Shown: in pieces, positions 11,651 through 23,729 of the stretch
How the letters are laid out: every line of letters starts with the position of its first letter
Numbering within the stretch: position 1 is the first letter of the stretch
NCBI GenBank assembly: GCA_961205875.1
Contig: OY540816.1
Location: 14,828,701 to 14,892,700, forward strand
Direction of reading: 5' to 3'
Source of the DNA: Sialis fuliginosa
Lineage: Eukaryota > Arthropoda > Insecta > Megaloptera > Sialidae
Length of the DNA stretch: 64,000 nucleotides
Position numbers and translations under genes: made by a program
Notes under the pieces: generated by a model
The model's database searches: none
Seen by the model: the letters and a program-made list of their open reading frames with translations, nothing else
What the model was told of the DNA's origin: nothing

Positions 11651-14600
11651 GTATTATTTGTTTTTATTTTCATGTGTATATATTCAAAAATTATTCTTTA
11701 GTACTAAAGTTGGTATTACTGATTCATGATAGTGGATAAAAAAATTAAGGACGTCATTTTGTAGAAAATAAAATTATTTTCTAATAATGCCAGTTGTCGG
11801 CTATGGGTCATTCTTTTTCCGATAGCTCAGTAGTATGGTTATATATTGCTATTTAATTGATATTTATAGAAAATTGACGTAAAATGCTCATTTTTGTAAA
11901 AATAAAATAAAAATTTTAATCGCTTATAAGTTTCAACTCGTTGCATTTACATTTATACCTCTCTAGACTATTTTTATAGAGAATTAAATTTCCTATAAAA
12001 TTAACATTTAACTTATTTTTATAAAAAACAATAGCCTTTTAGACGTCCATTTTAACAAATAAATCATTTAGAATGTCTATAACTTTTGATACATTGAAAT
12101 TAGGGTCATGACTTTGTAGACATTTTGTAGAGAAATTTATATTCTACAAAATGATGTCCTTAAAAAATTTTCAACAGTTATCATGAATCAGTAATACCAA
12201 CTTTAGTACTATAGAATCATTTCCTCATGTTATTTAAATGGCAAACGGGACCCCACTTTGCAGCACCTCTTAAAATTGAACTACAGGGTAATCTTTCGGC
12301 GAGGATTTATCTTAATCATAAACTAACCTATATCTTAACGAGAGCGAATGTTCATTTTTTTGGCACACATATTACATAATATTAGTTCTCAACGTATTAT
12401 ACCTGTATTTATAGTATATAATTTTATTTGTATTATTAAACTTTTATATAAAATTTTGGCAGTTAAAATGAGAATGTATATTATATGTAGTATGTAATTA
12501 CATACTTTAGGTTTAGATTTAATCAAACCAAATTTCTAATAAAACTAGTTTGATATTCAAGTTTTGTGTCAGTTTGAGAAACATTAAAATAACATATATC
12601 ACATATAAATCCACAGATGATACGACTTTAAAAAACATAACAAATCACTTATAAAGAAAGTAGAACTCTAGTGAAGGTACACGTCTCTGAGATAATATAT
12701 ATTGCAAAAGATATAATTGAAATAGTGTAATCTCGAAATTCCAGTTTTTATGTATAAAAAAAAACAAGCAAGTTATCAAAATAACGGTTATTTCACATTC
12801 ACTTATATTTTTATGTAGCGTTATAAAAATGTATACTGGAAGTACAAATTGTAACGTGTGAAATATACACAAAAGTTTTCCCATAGTTAATTAGTAGTAT
12901 TGTATAATATACTTGTTTGAAAATGTGAAAACACGTGTTTATATAATTCTGTAGGTCAACACGTTTGAACTTGTTTTTTGTAATTAATTAGTAATTTTTA
13001 ATTTTTTATATTGGTATATATTTTATTCGAATTAGTTAACATTTTTATTAAAACACAAAATAGAAAAATGGAAAATGTATTGTCCATTGTTAGAAAACAT
13101 TATCATTCTTATTATTTATAGACAAACGCGTTTTTAGCATTACTAACATCTGTATTATGGGTTCCTAATCCAGTTGTCCCTAGAATCAAGACATAGAAAA
13201 TAATTCCTGAAGTTGGTTTTTAGACTTATTAAATGATCTATTAATGCCCGGTGTTATAAAGAATTTGTTTGAGTGCAAATTCAAATTATCTCCCAGCTAA
13301 CGCTATCTGCTAGGTATTAAATATAAATGACAACCATTCACAGATGTTACCAATGAAATCGTACATATAATGACTGACGCATGCGTATTAAGTAGAAATC
13401 AGCGACTTAAAATAAGTGCTGCCAATGCATAGAATTTACATTATTATACTGCTTTAAAATATCGAGCAATTTCACAACAATTTAACTCTTAGTAGATAGC
13501 GTTAGCTGGAAGCAAATTTGCGTGCAAATTATTTATAATACCACCGGGCATAAGTTTTTTTTTAACTTTATAATTTTTAAAGGTATAGGTACCCCTTAAA
13601 AAATCGATTTTTGACCAATTTTTTGGAACGGTTCAAAAGTTATGGTCATTTTTCTCAAAAAAAAAAAAACTAAAGAACTTTGAGAGGCCATATCGCGAAA
13701 ACGGTTTGATATAGGTGCAGACCTACTAAAAGTTTCATGTAATTTTCTATAAAATAAACATATTTTAAACGAAATCAAACCAAACTTTAATTTGTCGCAG
13801 AAATATCAACTCAAATAAAAGAAAATAAGAAGGAAACTCATAAAATACTAAATAAACAAAATTCCCCGTTGAATAACACCAAGGTGGGCGATCGCCTCCA
13901 TCACCCCTCCCGGTGTCGACGCCTTTGGGTATAACAATTAATTCAGACTAAACATATACCGGTCCATTACTTTTTGCCGGGGTCGATGTTGGAGCTCGTA
14001 TCCGGCCCTGCGTACACTGAAAAAAAATTACTGGGAAAAAATAAATATTAATTGGATTTTAATAAATAAAGTATTTGTACAGGAGCAATAATTTGATTTA
14101 ATACGATCAAGTTCAAAATTATTTATAAGAATTACGAATTATTCAAATCAATAAATTGATTTCATGCATCAAGAAAATAACAGTTTGAACCAAGTTTTCC
14201 TTTATTTTGTTTAAAAAAATTATTTTTTCTGTCTAACCCAAATATTGTTCGTACTTATTTCTTGAAGAGGAGCGGAGGGGGGGGGGGGTGAAAACGGGGC
14301 GTCTTGAGTAAAATTCGTGTACTTGAGTTTTCTTCTCTAAAGATATTAGACTCACCACACAGCGAATTTCAAATCTTGGAGCGGAGCTCGACTTTACAAG
14401 CAAGTGGAATTGACTGAAGCTTAAAAAGTGGATGTGCGTCTAGTATTTTTAGAAAAATGTTTTTTTTTCTATTTTTATGAAATTAGTGACATTAACAACT
14501 TTTTAATGACTTTGATACACCTATTTCTCTCAATTATAAAATGGTGAATACATTCTCCACAAACTCCACAAAAAAGGTTATAACAAAAACTATAACATGT

Positions 14601-17600
14601 TTCATATTGATATATGTATATTTCCCTCACATTATCATTACGTATTTTTATATAAATATCTAGTTTGAAATGTTCATGACATATTTCAATATATCAGTCG
14701 AGTTATCCCTATAGAATATCTAGTAGTTTTTTTTATGTGTAATTTAAATGTAAATACTAGAAAAGAAAATTGTCTCTGTTTGCTAAGTAAACATTTTCAC
14801 CAACGCTAACTATATAATAACAGCATTTAAACTTAATCGTTACTTTAATAACTCTAATTACTGAAAATGTTGTGTATTTAATGTAGTGAAATTTCTTATT
14901 TTATCTATGTTTAACATTTAATAGTCATTATATCGATTATTTTTGTGCATGATTTATCATTATTAAAATTTACAAAAAGAAACAAATTATATACAGCGAA
15001 GTACTTATTTCATTTATAGTTTTAATACTCACATTAAAATGCATTGTTTTATTTAACAAACAAAACTCATTTCGAGACAAAAAAAAATACATTTGTGATT
15101 TTGTTACATTTATTTTTATGAGAAAAAGTAAAAAGGGACTTGAACCGGAATTTATTTATGGTTCGGGTTCAGGTTTGGATTCAGCATGGTACTTACAAAC
15201 TATTTGGATTCAAAAACCGTTATTTTTTCAGTGTTCAGGTTCGGGTTCGGGCTTAAGTTCGAAGAAATTGTAATTAACAAATAAAATATTTTCTGAAGAA
15301 AAAAAAAGAACTATATTTTAAAAATTGAAATCTTTATAATGTAGGTAGTTTTATTTTTTGCTCTTTTTTCTAGCCTCATTTTAAAGGCTATTAATTTTTT
15401 TTTTAGAAGTTATAGAATTAAAAAAGAAACTAAAAAATATGTAAATTTTCGTAGTGGACTTGATAACTCACATCATACAATAAAATTTAAACAGCGTTCC
15501 AATTAGTACATTTTATAATCTCTTTTAAAAATCATTGGAGAAAAATATTATTTGAAATATAGCGGTTCGGTTCGGGGTTAGTTTAATGAAAAATACGTTT
15601 TTTTTTTCAAGTTTCGGGTTCCGGTTCAGGTTCAAGTCCGTGGTAAAAAGTAAAACGTTTGGTTGGTCAATTAGATACATCTTCCAATTAAATCTGAAAC
15701 AATCTTTTTATAATCATTCTTAAGAGTTTTTTTTTGCAGAAAATATTTTTGTAAATTCATAACTGAAAAATTATATTTGTGTGAGTTGATACGTTAGTGC
15801 ATAACATATTTCAACTACTTTATAAGGTTGTGTTTATAAAATAAACAATACAATATGTACTTTCAAGGAACATTATAAAATGTATATACATACTTATTTT
15901 AAACTCTCATTAACACAGAATATTTCTGTATTTATATTTATACATATATACATCCCTTGATTGCTCAGAGGCAAATTATCATCCTTAAAGTTAAACTCAT
16001 CCTGTGGTAATGTTATGTATATTCAACTGATTGTATATGAAGGAAGTTATAGAGTTAATTGAAATATTAATTGTATAATATTATGATGATTTAAACTTTT
16101 GCCTTTTAATTTTATGATAAATTTAAAAATAGAACACGTTTTTATTAAATTAAATAAAAAAAGTAGTAATCCATTTTTTGATGGTGGGCGAAAGTGACCT
16201 TTTAAACTGATCCGAATAATTTTTATCGAAAGTTAAATTAATAAAAGCCAATTATAATTAAGTCGTCGTTTTTTTTAAATATTGTGTAGTAAGTACACAT
16301 TTAGAGTTTCAAGATATTTAAAGTTATTTTAATAAATATGACAATTTCATTTAACAATTTACTAAAATACTTTAATATTTAATTAACAGTGAAAATAAAA
16401 CATCACGGGTGATTTTTTTAAAGTTGGAATTAAACTTAAAAAAAAAATCAGCTCGATTATTGATAAAAATGTGTAAACTATACTAAGGTACTGGCACCAG
16501 TTATGGCCGCTATAAGAGCAAGGTTTACTGTTTTTGTGATTGACTGGTGTCTTTTTTGTAATTATCATGAACTCATGTTACTAATAAAACAAGTAACTCT
16601 TTATTTAATCAATTTAATTACCAAAGTCCGCAAATATAGTTTTTTTTTAATTATAGTCTTTTATTTTGTTTATATTTCTCTCCAGTAATGGATAAAGTAA
16701 AACTAGTAATGAGCACGCAGTGATGGACACTTTCTAATGATTACAAAATGATAAGTACTACGACATAAAAGATATAAAAGAAAGAATCGTCAAATTTGAA
16801 ACAATGTAAAGCAATTGCTATGATAATATAATAATTAAGTAATAAATAAACTATACTAATAATTAGTTTAAATGTCCATCATTTTAACATCTATTGGTCG
16901 ATTGTCATCAAATCACGCTGTAAGACAGTTAAATATATATAGATTAATATTCAAAAATGGTAGTAATCAAATATCAACAAATATTTCTAATTCAGTACAT
17001 TTAATTTATAAATATCCATTACTGGGGTCATATCCAAGACTGGTGCCAGTACCTTATATATTTCATCTATTAATCACAGAGGGTGTAAAATGTAACTACG
17101 AAACATATTGGAATTAATTAATGTTATTTCCGGTACATGCAAAAATTTGTTGTGATGTTCATATTACGACAAAGTAGCAAAGATCTACACTTTTAAAACA
17201 GCTTGATTAAAATTTACCATTAATTTTAAATTTCTTCCTGGAGTTAATTTCCACAGTTAAATTTTACATACTGTATATTCCATCTGTTTATCGATGTTCT
17301 ACTGTACAAGAATTTAATTAAAACGCAACATTAAACACACCCTGCAAACATAAAACACAACGTTATTTGATACAATTTATAGGTAGAATCTAAGGGTCCC
17401 CGGTTCGAGATAGGTGACTTCTGCGTGAAGCTGGGCAGCGTGACCGTGAGCCAGAATTTCAAAGGCGTTCTGGTGGAGGTCGAGTACCGTCCGTGCGTGA
17501 TACCCGCGAGCTGCTGGGACCTGATGCGCGAGTTCATGCAAGGTTTCCTCGGGTCCACGGTGCCCGGTACGCCGCCGCAGTATCTGCAGTCGAAGATGAA

Positions 17601-17688
17601 CGATGTTTACCAACCGATTGATACGATACAGCAGTACTTGGAGCAATTCAGTATTTTCAGAAAGGCTCCGGGTTCGGTCAGACCGTAG
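11327..17688 (+). CDS. MED20: Mediator complex subunit 20 (MED20), two coding exons
   Basis: Joined coding sequence 11327-11650 plus 17383-17688, 209 codons and a TAG stop, close to the roughly 210 residues usual for animal MED20. The protein opens MGVTVVQTF and continues with family-typical stretches: a VDCETY motif near residue 41, a HDSERPASVF stretch near 63, and a LVADALFDLIMMKI segment near 84. The second half has VEVEYRPCVIPASCWDL, then FLGSTVPGTPPQY, and ends in a QYLEQFSIFRKAPG tail. From known biology, MED20 is a nuclear beta-barrel subunit that pairs with MED18 and, through MED8, forms the movable jaw of the Mediator head, which transmits activator signals to RNA polymerase II. Exon junctions are phase 0 with GT-AG borders. 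Recognition is from memory of the family, not from a search. No other gene is visible within the window. Confidence 0.93.
11701..12209. mobile_element. TIR element in MED20 intron (509 bp)
   Basis: Ends gtactaaagttggtattact and its complement, with inverted similarity continuing through tgattcatgata and the aaggacgtcattttgtag block. It is flanked by TA (11699-11700 and 12210-12211). No transposase. The left TA and first base form the TAG that ends the exon-A read-through frame. Confidence 0.85.
13245..13550. mobile_element. MITE, TGCCCGG family, copy 2 (306 bp)
   Basis: Ends tgcccggtgttataaagaa and ttataataccaccgggca, flanked by TAA on both sides. The interior shares ctatctgctaggt and its complement with copy 1. 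It lies in the MED20 intron. Confidence 0.85.
13584..13840 (+). repeat. Half-copy of the palindromic repeat of 24069-24815
   Basis: From taccccttaaaaaatcgatt through ctttgagaggccatat and ctataaaataaacatatttt this follows the right arm of the 747-bp palindrome, with an internal gap after gatttttgacca. Only one arm is present, so it is a truncated copy or one arm of a decayed palindrome. Confidence 0.7.
14278..14290 (+). repeat. Poly-G tract
   Basis: A run of about 13 G within a GA-rich stretch in the MED20 intron. It is unusual in so AT-rich a region and prone to length variation. Confidence 0.7.
15135..15644. mobile_element. GGTTC-rich element with short inverted ends
   Basis: Ends ggacttgaacc and ggttcaagtcc, with GGTTCGGGTTC-like repeats next to both ends. 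The string aaaaagtaaaa occurs just outside each end (15123 and 15645) and may be a target duplication. It is about 510 bp, non-coding, and lies in the MED20 intron. A similar GGTTC cluster is at 32480-32560. Confidence 0.55.
16486..17054 (+). mobile_element. TIR element, AGGTACTGG family, full copy 2
   Basis: Ends aggtactggcaccagt and its complement, TA on both sides (16484-16485 and 17055-17056), 569 bp. It is opposite in orientation to copy 1. The open frames inside (16503-16688 and 16872-17117) are not transposase-like. It ends about 330 bases before MED20 exon B. Confidence 0.85.
17383..17688 (+). CDS. MED20: MED20 coding exon B (residues 109-209, stop)
   Basis: The acceptor is tacaatttatag, with AG at 17381-17382; the exon starts VESKGPRFEIGDF, matching the position where animal MED20 has a K/R-rich linker followed by a conserved D-F. 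A second AG four bases downstream would break the frame, so it is rejected. The exon is markedly GC-rich against its AT-rich flanks, as expected for constrained coding DNA. The stop is TAG at 17686-17688. Confidence 0.92.
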   Translation, partial: VESKGPRFEIGDFCVKLGSVTVSQNFKGVLVEVEYRPCVIPASCWDLMREFMQGFLGSTVPGTPPQYLQSKMNDVYQPIDTIQQYLEQFSIFRKAPGSVRP

Positions 17689-17855
17689 ACACTGGAGAAT
17701 TTATAAACAAATATTGTAGTTTGGGGATTTGTTTGTAATTCAGTATCTGACGAATACACCGTTTCTCAATTTTGTTAAGTACAGTTGAACTTGTATTAAT
17801 CGAATTTAGTCGATGTGTTTAATAGGGCGGAGAGTAAAACCACTTCTTTAATTTT

Positions 17856-17861
17856 AATAAA
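17856..17861 (+). terminator. MED20 polyadenylation signal AATAAA
   Basis: A canonical AATAAA lies 168 bases after the MED20 stop codon and just before a small MITE at 17910. No better-placed hexamer is seen between the stop and this site, so the 3' UTR is probably about 190-200 bases. Confidence 0.55.
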
Positions 17862-17909
17862 AAATAAGAGATGTTCAACTGTAATCTCTAAAACTAAAAC
17901 TAACCCTCA

Positions 17910-18071
17910 CACACAGGCGAAAAGATGCGAAAACGTGGCCAAAATCTGCAATGTATAGTTTTATGCTAATCAGATCAGGCGGAATCAAGTTAGAATATGC
18001 TCATTTTTACAAAAAAACATGTTTGTACGTCATAGGTGTTGGGCACGTTTTCGCGTCTTTTCGCCTGTGTG
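17910..18071. mobile_element. Small MITE (162 bp) just downstream of MED20
   Basis: Ends cacacaggcgaaaagatgcg and its near-complement at 18050-18071, with matching aaaacgtg inward. It starts about 50 bases after the MED20 polyadenylation hexamer. The target duplication is not clear. Confidence 0.75.
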
Positions 18072-18726
18072 CTACACTGCAAGATCAAACACTTAACTAA
18101 TTACCGATTTAGTGAGCTTTTTACTGTATCTAAAGAAATGTGTATTATATTGAGGTGTTAAGGGTCTTAACTTATTAACTATGAAATTTAAAACTTTTTT
18201 GTTTTTACACATTTTTGATAAAGTTGATAGTGAATAAAATATATGCGATCTTACGCAAAAAAGAAAAAAACCGAAATACTTATTTTTTTGGTTTCAAAGC
18301 TCGAAATAACGCTTTTAGTATCTCACTTTTTTTTAATACGTCAAATTTTACTGATTTTCGTAAGTTATGTATGTACTTTATAGATTATACACTCTTATTA
18401 AGAATTAATTTTGATGGTAGTTTTTTCTATACCAAAATTTTTAGTTTTTAGTGATAATATTCTATTTATAAAAGTTCAACTACTATATACATAAGTATAT
18501 ATATGTATGTCGAGACTGATACATTTATTTTGTATGTATTGTGTTGAATTGAAATTAAGGTATTGGTAGAATCGATGATGAGAATGTTTACATAAACATG
18601 GAAATCTACTTTGGGTATTTTATTTTTAAATATCTAGAGAAGGTAGTTTCCAGTTAGAATAATTTAACATTATCCTTTATACAGGCGATCTTCTTGAACT
18701 CCATTTCTGTTTAATTTTTGTTTATA
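18072..18726. other. Non-coding, AT-rich
   Basis: Nothing recognisable; the 18215-18451 frame is AT-driven. Confidence 0.5.
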
Positions 18727-18960
18727 TACTGGGTGTTTTTTTTAAAAGCTTTCCAGCGGATTATTTCCAAAATAACGAATTTTCAGAGAAAATGTTTCAG
18801 GCAAAAGTTTCATACATAACATGTTAGTATTGGATTTTGAAAGACGTTCTTATACGAGTACATTTGTACCTACAATTAAATGTAGAAATAAAAACATATT
18901 TTCCAAAGGGGTTTTATTGTTACTGATAATGATGACGCTCGATTCGAGCGTTAAAAGTAG
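18727..18960 (+). repeat. Dispersed repeat (inverted partner at 46535-46620)
   Basis: From actgggtgtttttttt through tttccagcggattatttcc to aatgtttcaggcaaaagttt it matches the reverse complement of about 46535-46620. One terminus has the tactgggtgtttt form common among insect TA-inserting MITEs, but a paired second end was not found. Confidence 0.6.
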
Positions 18961-19793
18961 TCACTAGTTAGATTATTGTATTCCAGCGTCAAGTGAAAAG
19001 CTTTGACGCCATGCTTCCTGAAGAGGTAGATATCAATTAAAATCATTAAGAAACGTTGTTTGTTCGTTTCACGCTATAAAATATAGGCTAATTGAAAAGC
19101 AAACACATAAAACGATCCCAAAAAATCGGATAGACATCATCAGTGCCGCCGGAGCTGAGGGGTCAGTTGTTCATTACTGGAGAAAAAACATATACAAAAG
19201 AAAGGGCTATAATTAAAAAAAAAAACTATATTTGAGGATTTTGGTAATTGTATTGATTTAATAAAGAGTGAGTTGTTTTATTAAAATTCAAGCTTCCATT
19301 TGTTATAACAGTATATAACTAAATATTTAAAAAAAAATTATACTTTGTCTAATATAATTAATGATTCGTTTTGATCCCCCGAGCGCTTTTGTAACAGCTG
19401 TCAAAAGCGTACTGTATAGCATTGTTTAATATGGTTATACCTATCTATGTATATAAACTATCCCATTCTGATATTTAGTTTCCATTTGCAGTAATTTTAC
19501 CCTTTACCATTTACCTCCTAAAATACACTGAATTTCCGAATATAAATGGCGATCATAACATATTATATTGATATAAGTTATATTGTAATAGGTTCGGATT
19601 TTGATTTCAGTGTTTTCAGTAAGGGTATATCTTATTATTTTGGGCAATTAACCTTATAATAAACAGTTTTAAGGTTTCTTCATTATAATAATATTGATTA
19701 CAATTTGCAGAAATAGAATTGTATTTTATTATTTGACGATGTATTCAAAAAGAGTTGTTAAAAGTTAGCATTAGCTTCTTCCTTTTGAATATA
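18961..19793. other. Non-coding; fragment of the AGGTACTGG element
   Basis: About 19170-19262 matches the interior of the AGGTACTGG elements (cattactggagaaaaaacat onwards) without either terminus. The rest shows nothing. Confidence 0.55.
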
Positions 19794-20016
19794 CAGGGTG
19801 TTCACCAGAATCGAGTGATCATTGCCAACTTTGTTATTATTGGAGCTAGAAGGTCGGTTAAATGGACAAAGTATCATTATTTTTTCCGGGATGAATAATG
19901 GCGGTCTCAAAAATCAATTGAATGTCGAAAAAATACTGATACTGCCCATTTAATCGATCTTCTAGTTCCAATAATAACTAAGTTTGCAATCATACTCGAT
20001 TCTGACGAATATCCTG
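19794..20016. mobile_element. Palindromic MITE (223 bp)
   Basis: Ends cagggtgttcaccagaatcg and its near-complement, with about 75 bp of inverted similarity (gttattattggagctagaag inward), flanked by TA (19792-19793 and 20017-20018). No coding capacity. Confidence 0.85.
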
Positions 20017-20826
20017 TATAGTATAGTTAACAATCGTAAAAAAATGAATTCAAATGTTCGTCATTAAATAACCCTAATAATAATATAAAAATAAAAGTAT
20101 AAACAGAATTAATGATTTTATATGATATTGGAAACCTATAAAATCTAAGATGACGTCAAAGAAGTTTTCAACATCACGTAAAGTTCGTTTACGGGCATTC
20201 AATTAAGGAGTTAATCATAATTGAGTGAGGTTCTATTACTCCCATCGATAATACAGGTTTCTACTACTTATGGGTGTGTTCTTTAGCCAAACTTCTGTAT
20301 ATATATTGATCGAAAGTGCATATTGGTTCGTTTTTAGTATGGAACTTTGTGGGTATTAGAAATGTGATCAATAAAGTCAAATTACATTTTAGTTTTAACA
20401 GAATTTCTGAAATGAAGAGTTTTATTTTAATGTCTTTATTGTTCTTTTAATTAATGTCTTGTTTATAAATATCGAAAACGCAACATTTAGGTCTTTATAT
20501 TGCAAATTTTATAGGAAGCATTTTCGATATTTATATTGGAGAATTTAGAATTCAATGAATGTCTTAAAATATTTTTATATTAAAATATCATAATTTTTAA
20601 TTTATATTGAAGACGATCAATTAATTTGAGAAAAGATATTTTGCAACATAATTTAATAATTTGTCTTTAGTTATTTTATATTAGCTGCCTATTAAATATT
20701 TGCATTATTATCGTTGTAGAACATAGTTATAGATTTGAAGATCGCATCAGTCGTTATTTTATTACGTTCTACTGTGGCAGTTTATGTGTTAAATTATTCA
20801 ATTGTTTTTATGATTAATTATACATA
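20017..20826. other. Non-coding, AT-rich
   Basis: No gene or paired repeat seen. Confidence 0.5.
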
Positions 20827-21371
20827 CACTACCCTGCAAAAGTTTAAGACCACCTGACATTTTTTATTTTTTTTGAAATTTTGCGAATATTTCTCGATTT
20901 CTGATCGCTATATTCAACGTGTAATAAAATATGTTCCTCGCCCGATAACTGGACGGTCAGTTAGTTACCCGACGCTCACATGTATTTCGAAGTGTCAATT
21001 CAAATTATCTCAACTTTGCCATAGTGACAATTTCTTTTTCCCTAAAATTAGTGAGTATATTCTATATTTAAAATACCTATTGTCATGTTATTACCTTGTG
21101 TTTCGATTTTCTGCACCGACAATTGCAGTATTTTCACATTTCAAATGACCTAACCACAATATTTTGTGATCCCCAAAAAAAATCTTTTCTTACAGAAACT
21201 ACAAAAATGGAGAAAACACAGAAAAACGAGCTCAAATAGTCATTTTGAATAAAGTGGGCCATTCACAGCGAAAAATTACAGAGACGAATTGAATAAACCG
21301 GTCAAAAATATTAGCAAAAAGTCCAAAAATCGACATTTTTTCAGGGGGTCTTAAATTTTTACAGAGTAGTG
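20827..21371 (+). mobile_element. Tc1-type deletion derivative (545 bp)
   Basis: Ends cactaccctgcaaaagttta and the matching complement at 21341-21371 resemble Tc1-like terminal repeats; TA flanks both sides (20825-20826 and 21372-21373). Near the right end a short frame at 21221-21292 reads EKRAQIVILNKVGHSQRKIT, the first helix-turn-helix of a Tc1-type transposase, after a frameshift from the ATG at 21207. The rest of the transposase is absent, so it is non-autonomous. The 20873-21148 open frame is unrelated to transposase. Confidence 0.8.
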
Positions 21372-23729
21372 TAATTATCTATATAATAAAATAAAACTAT
21401 ATTGAATATTTTTTTCTTAGTTGCAATGTTTTGTAAAGGTTTAAAAATAAATGCTCTTAAATAAATGATTTTTGTTTTATTCACCTTCAACTAAATAAAT
21501 ATATATTTTCCCTGCGTGTTTCCTTACATTATATTTATTTCAGCGTACCTACATTGTATAGTACTTGAATTTAAAATGTAATTTTGAATGCTTGCGGCCT
21601 GAAAGTAGATTTGTCTTCGCGTTTTTGTTAAACGTTATAATTTTCCGTTTTTTTACTGTTTATCTGTTTCCGGAAAAGAGAAATTTATGCGCGCGCCTTG
21701 ATGAACACGACTGCATTACAGTGGTTCGGAAACAGTCGTCTTGATTATTTTATTAATGGTTATTTAATCCATTAACACCCGCCGTACACCACATTTTATA
21801 ATTAGTTTTGGATATTAATTCACAATATTTCCTTAAAAATCAGATGCTAATAGTGCAACAAACAAAATCTGTTAACGTTATTAGTTTCATATGTGTTTAA
21901 ACGTGTTTTAATTTCTAAGAATTATTTGTATATGAATCGAGGCATGTGATATGCTAATATATTTTACCCAACTGAAGCATGTGATTTAGAATTTTGTTTA
22001 AATCAAATGGACTAACTTAAATAAACATATAATTTGATTTTTAAATTAATTTATCAAAAAAAAAAATGATATCAGAAAAGCGGTCTCACACAAAATGGAC
22101 TTCATATCTGCTAATTAATGGGTTACTTTAATTCACAATTAAAAACTATATCCAAATGCTTATAATATATATTTCAATCTTATTTATTATTGAATGTACA
22201 GTTTTAAATAACTATATAGTAAGTATTTTACCATCCAATAAATATATTTATTTGTAATAAAATCTAGCTAGGTTTCAACGATTGTTTGAGAAACGCTGAC
22301 ATGTACACAGAAGCCAAAAATTAAGTTGGGATCATCAGGAAGCGTAAAACGCTGTTTTGAACCTATTAGTTTTTAGGTAATAGGTACTTTGCTTTGGTTG
22401 CCTCTAAATATTACTTATAGTTAACCAGCCATTAAGGGGATTTAAGTGCCTAGTTTTGTTGTTTATAATTTTATTAAATACGATCCTTTATTGTGTAGTT
22501 CGCAATAATATTAATATATGTACATATAAAAAGTTAATTAGTTTTCAATAAAATGTATTCAATATCAATAATTATTCAATTCCTGTTTTTACCAAATCTA
22601 TAAATGTAATTATCCATTATCCAATAAACTTTAATTTTCCTCTAATTAAAATATTTGAAACAGTGACATCTGGTTTTCCTATATAATATAGAACCACATA
22701 ATTATTAAAGTGTACACAATGTGCAGGTTCCGTCAATGTTGACCGATCGAATGAAACTATTTTTCCCGGAGTATATTTTCTTTATGCTCCCATTTTTTCA
22801 TCAAATACCGATAGGCGTGGAAATCATTTCTTCAAAATATGCAGTTTCTATCACTTTTCGCGGAGAAATATTTTTTTAAAGGTACGATAAGTATATATTT
22901 TTTTAAATCCGCTCAATGCGGGTATTTTGATACTCTATATAAAGCAAAAAATATTTTTTGTAGCGTTGTTTTTTTAAATCTCAACAAAAATTGATTTTTC
23001 TAGCTATAGACTGGATAAGCAATTTTACATACATACTCATTTAGGTGCAATCGGTCCAATAGTTTTTGAGTTATGCGTTATATAAATGGACGGAAATACG
23101 GAGAAAAAAACCATCGCTAATAAGGTTTTCACTTTGGTGAAACCCTAAACACTACTAGTTTAACTTCTTTTACTATAAATATGACAAAAACAAATCCACA
23201 TTTAAAAAATACATTTAAATAGAAAGAAACAGTCTAAAAACAATATTAAACCGTCATTCATAACTTTCGATTTCATTCTCTACATTTATTTACATTAATG
23301 ATAATAATAGTTTTTACAATGGCTATGGCTACATAGTATTTACTACATTATGTATACCATACATCATTTATTTTTGGAAATCTCTGTTGTTAATGTCTTG
23401 TATAAACATCAAATAACCAGGCCACGTTGTGAAATTGTGAAACTGTTTTTAAGCTGTGCGTGCATTGTCCAAATTCACTTGAATATGTGTATGTAGGTAT
23501 GTATGTAGGTTTTACTGACCACGCACTACAATAATTTGTCTAGTTAAAAATTTATACGCACTGGTAATTTTAAATACATAAGTATATATACATGTATTTT
23601 ATACAAAAAAGAAAACGAGTTTTATTTTTGTATATTTATATTTATGTCATTATAGTTTATTGTGATAAAAATGTGGAGATTTTTTGAAAGTGAAATTAGT
23701 ACACTTTTTCAGAATGTGTATCTAACGGT
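21372..23729. other. Non-coding; lone hAT-like end
   Basis: AT-rich. At about 22284 gtttgagaaacgctg looks like a hAT right end without a partner. At 23040-23150 a stretch typical of repeat tails (ggtccaatagtttttgagtt) is present. No gene. Confidence 0.45.

Larger units (their letters stand above)
11651..17382 (+). other. MED20 large intron (5.7 kb)
   Basis: A GT-AG intron between the two coding exons. It carries a TIR element starting 50 bases after the donor (11701-12209), a GCCCGG-type MITE (13245-13550), a half-copy of the palindromic repeat (about 13584-13840), a GGTTC-rich element (about 15135-15644) and a TIR element (16486-17054). The rest is AT-rich with no other recognisable exon. 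Stretches 12210-13244 and 15656-16485 show nothing else; 13841-15134 holds only a 13-G run near 14278. Confidence 0.88.

Noticed and set aside
17331-17646. Minus-strand open frames across MED20 exon B
   Set aside because: Shadows of the GC-rich coding exon on the other strand.
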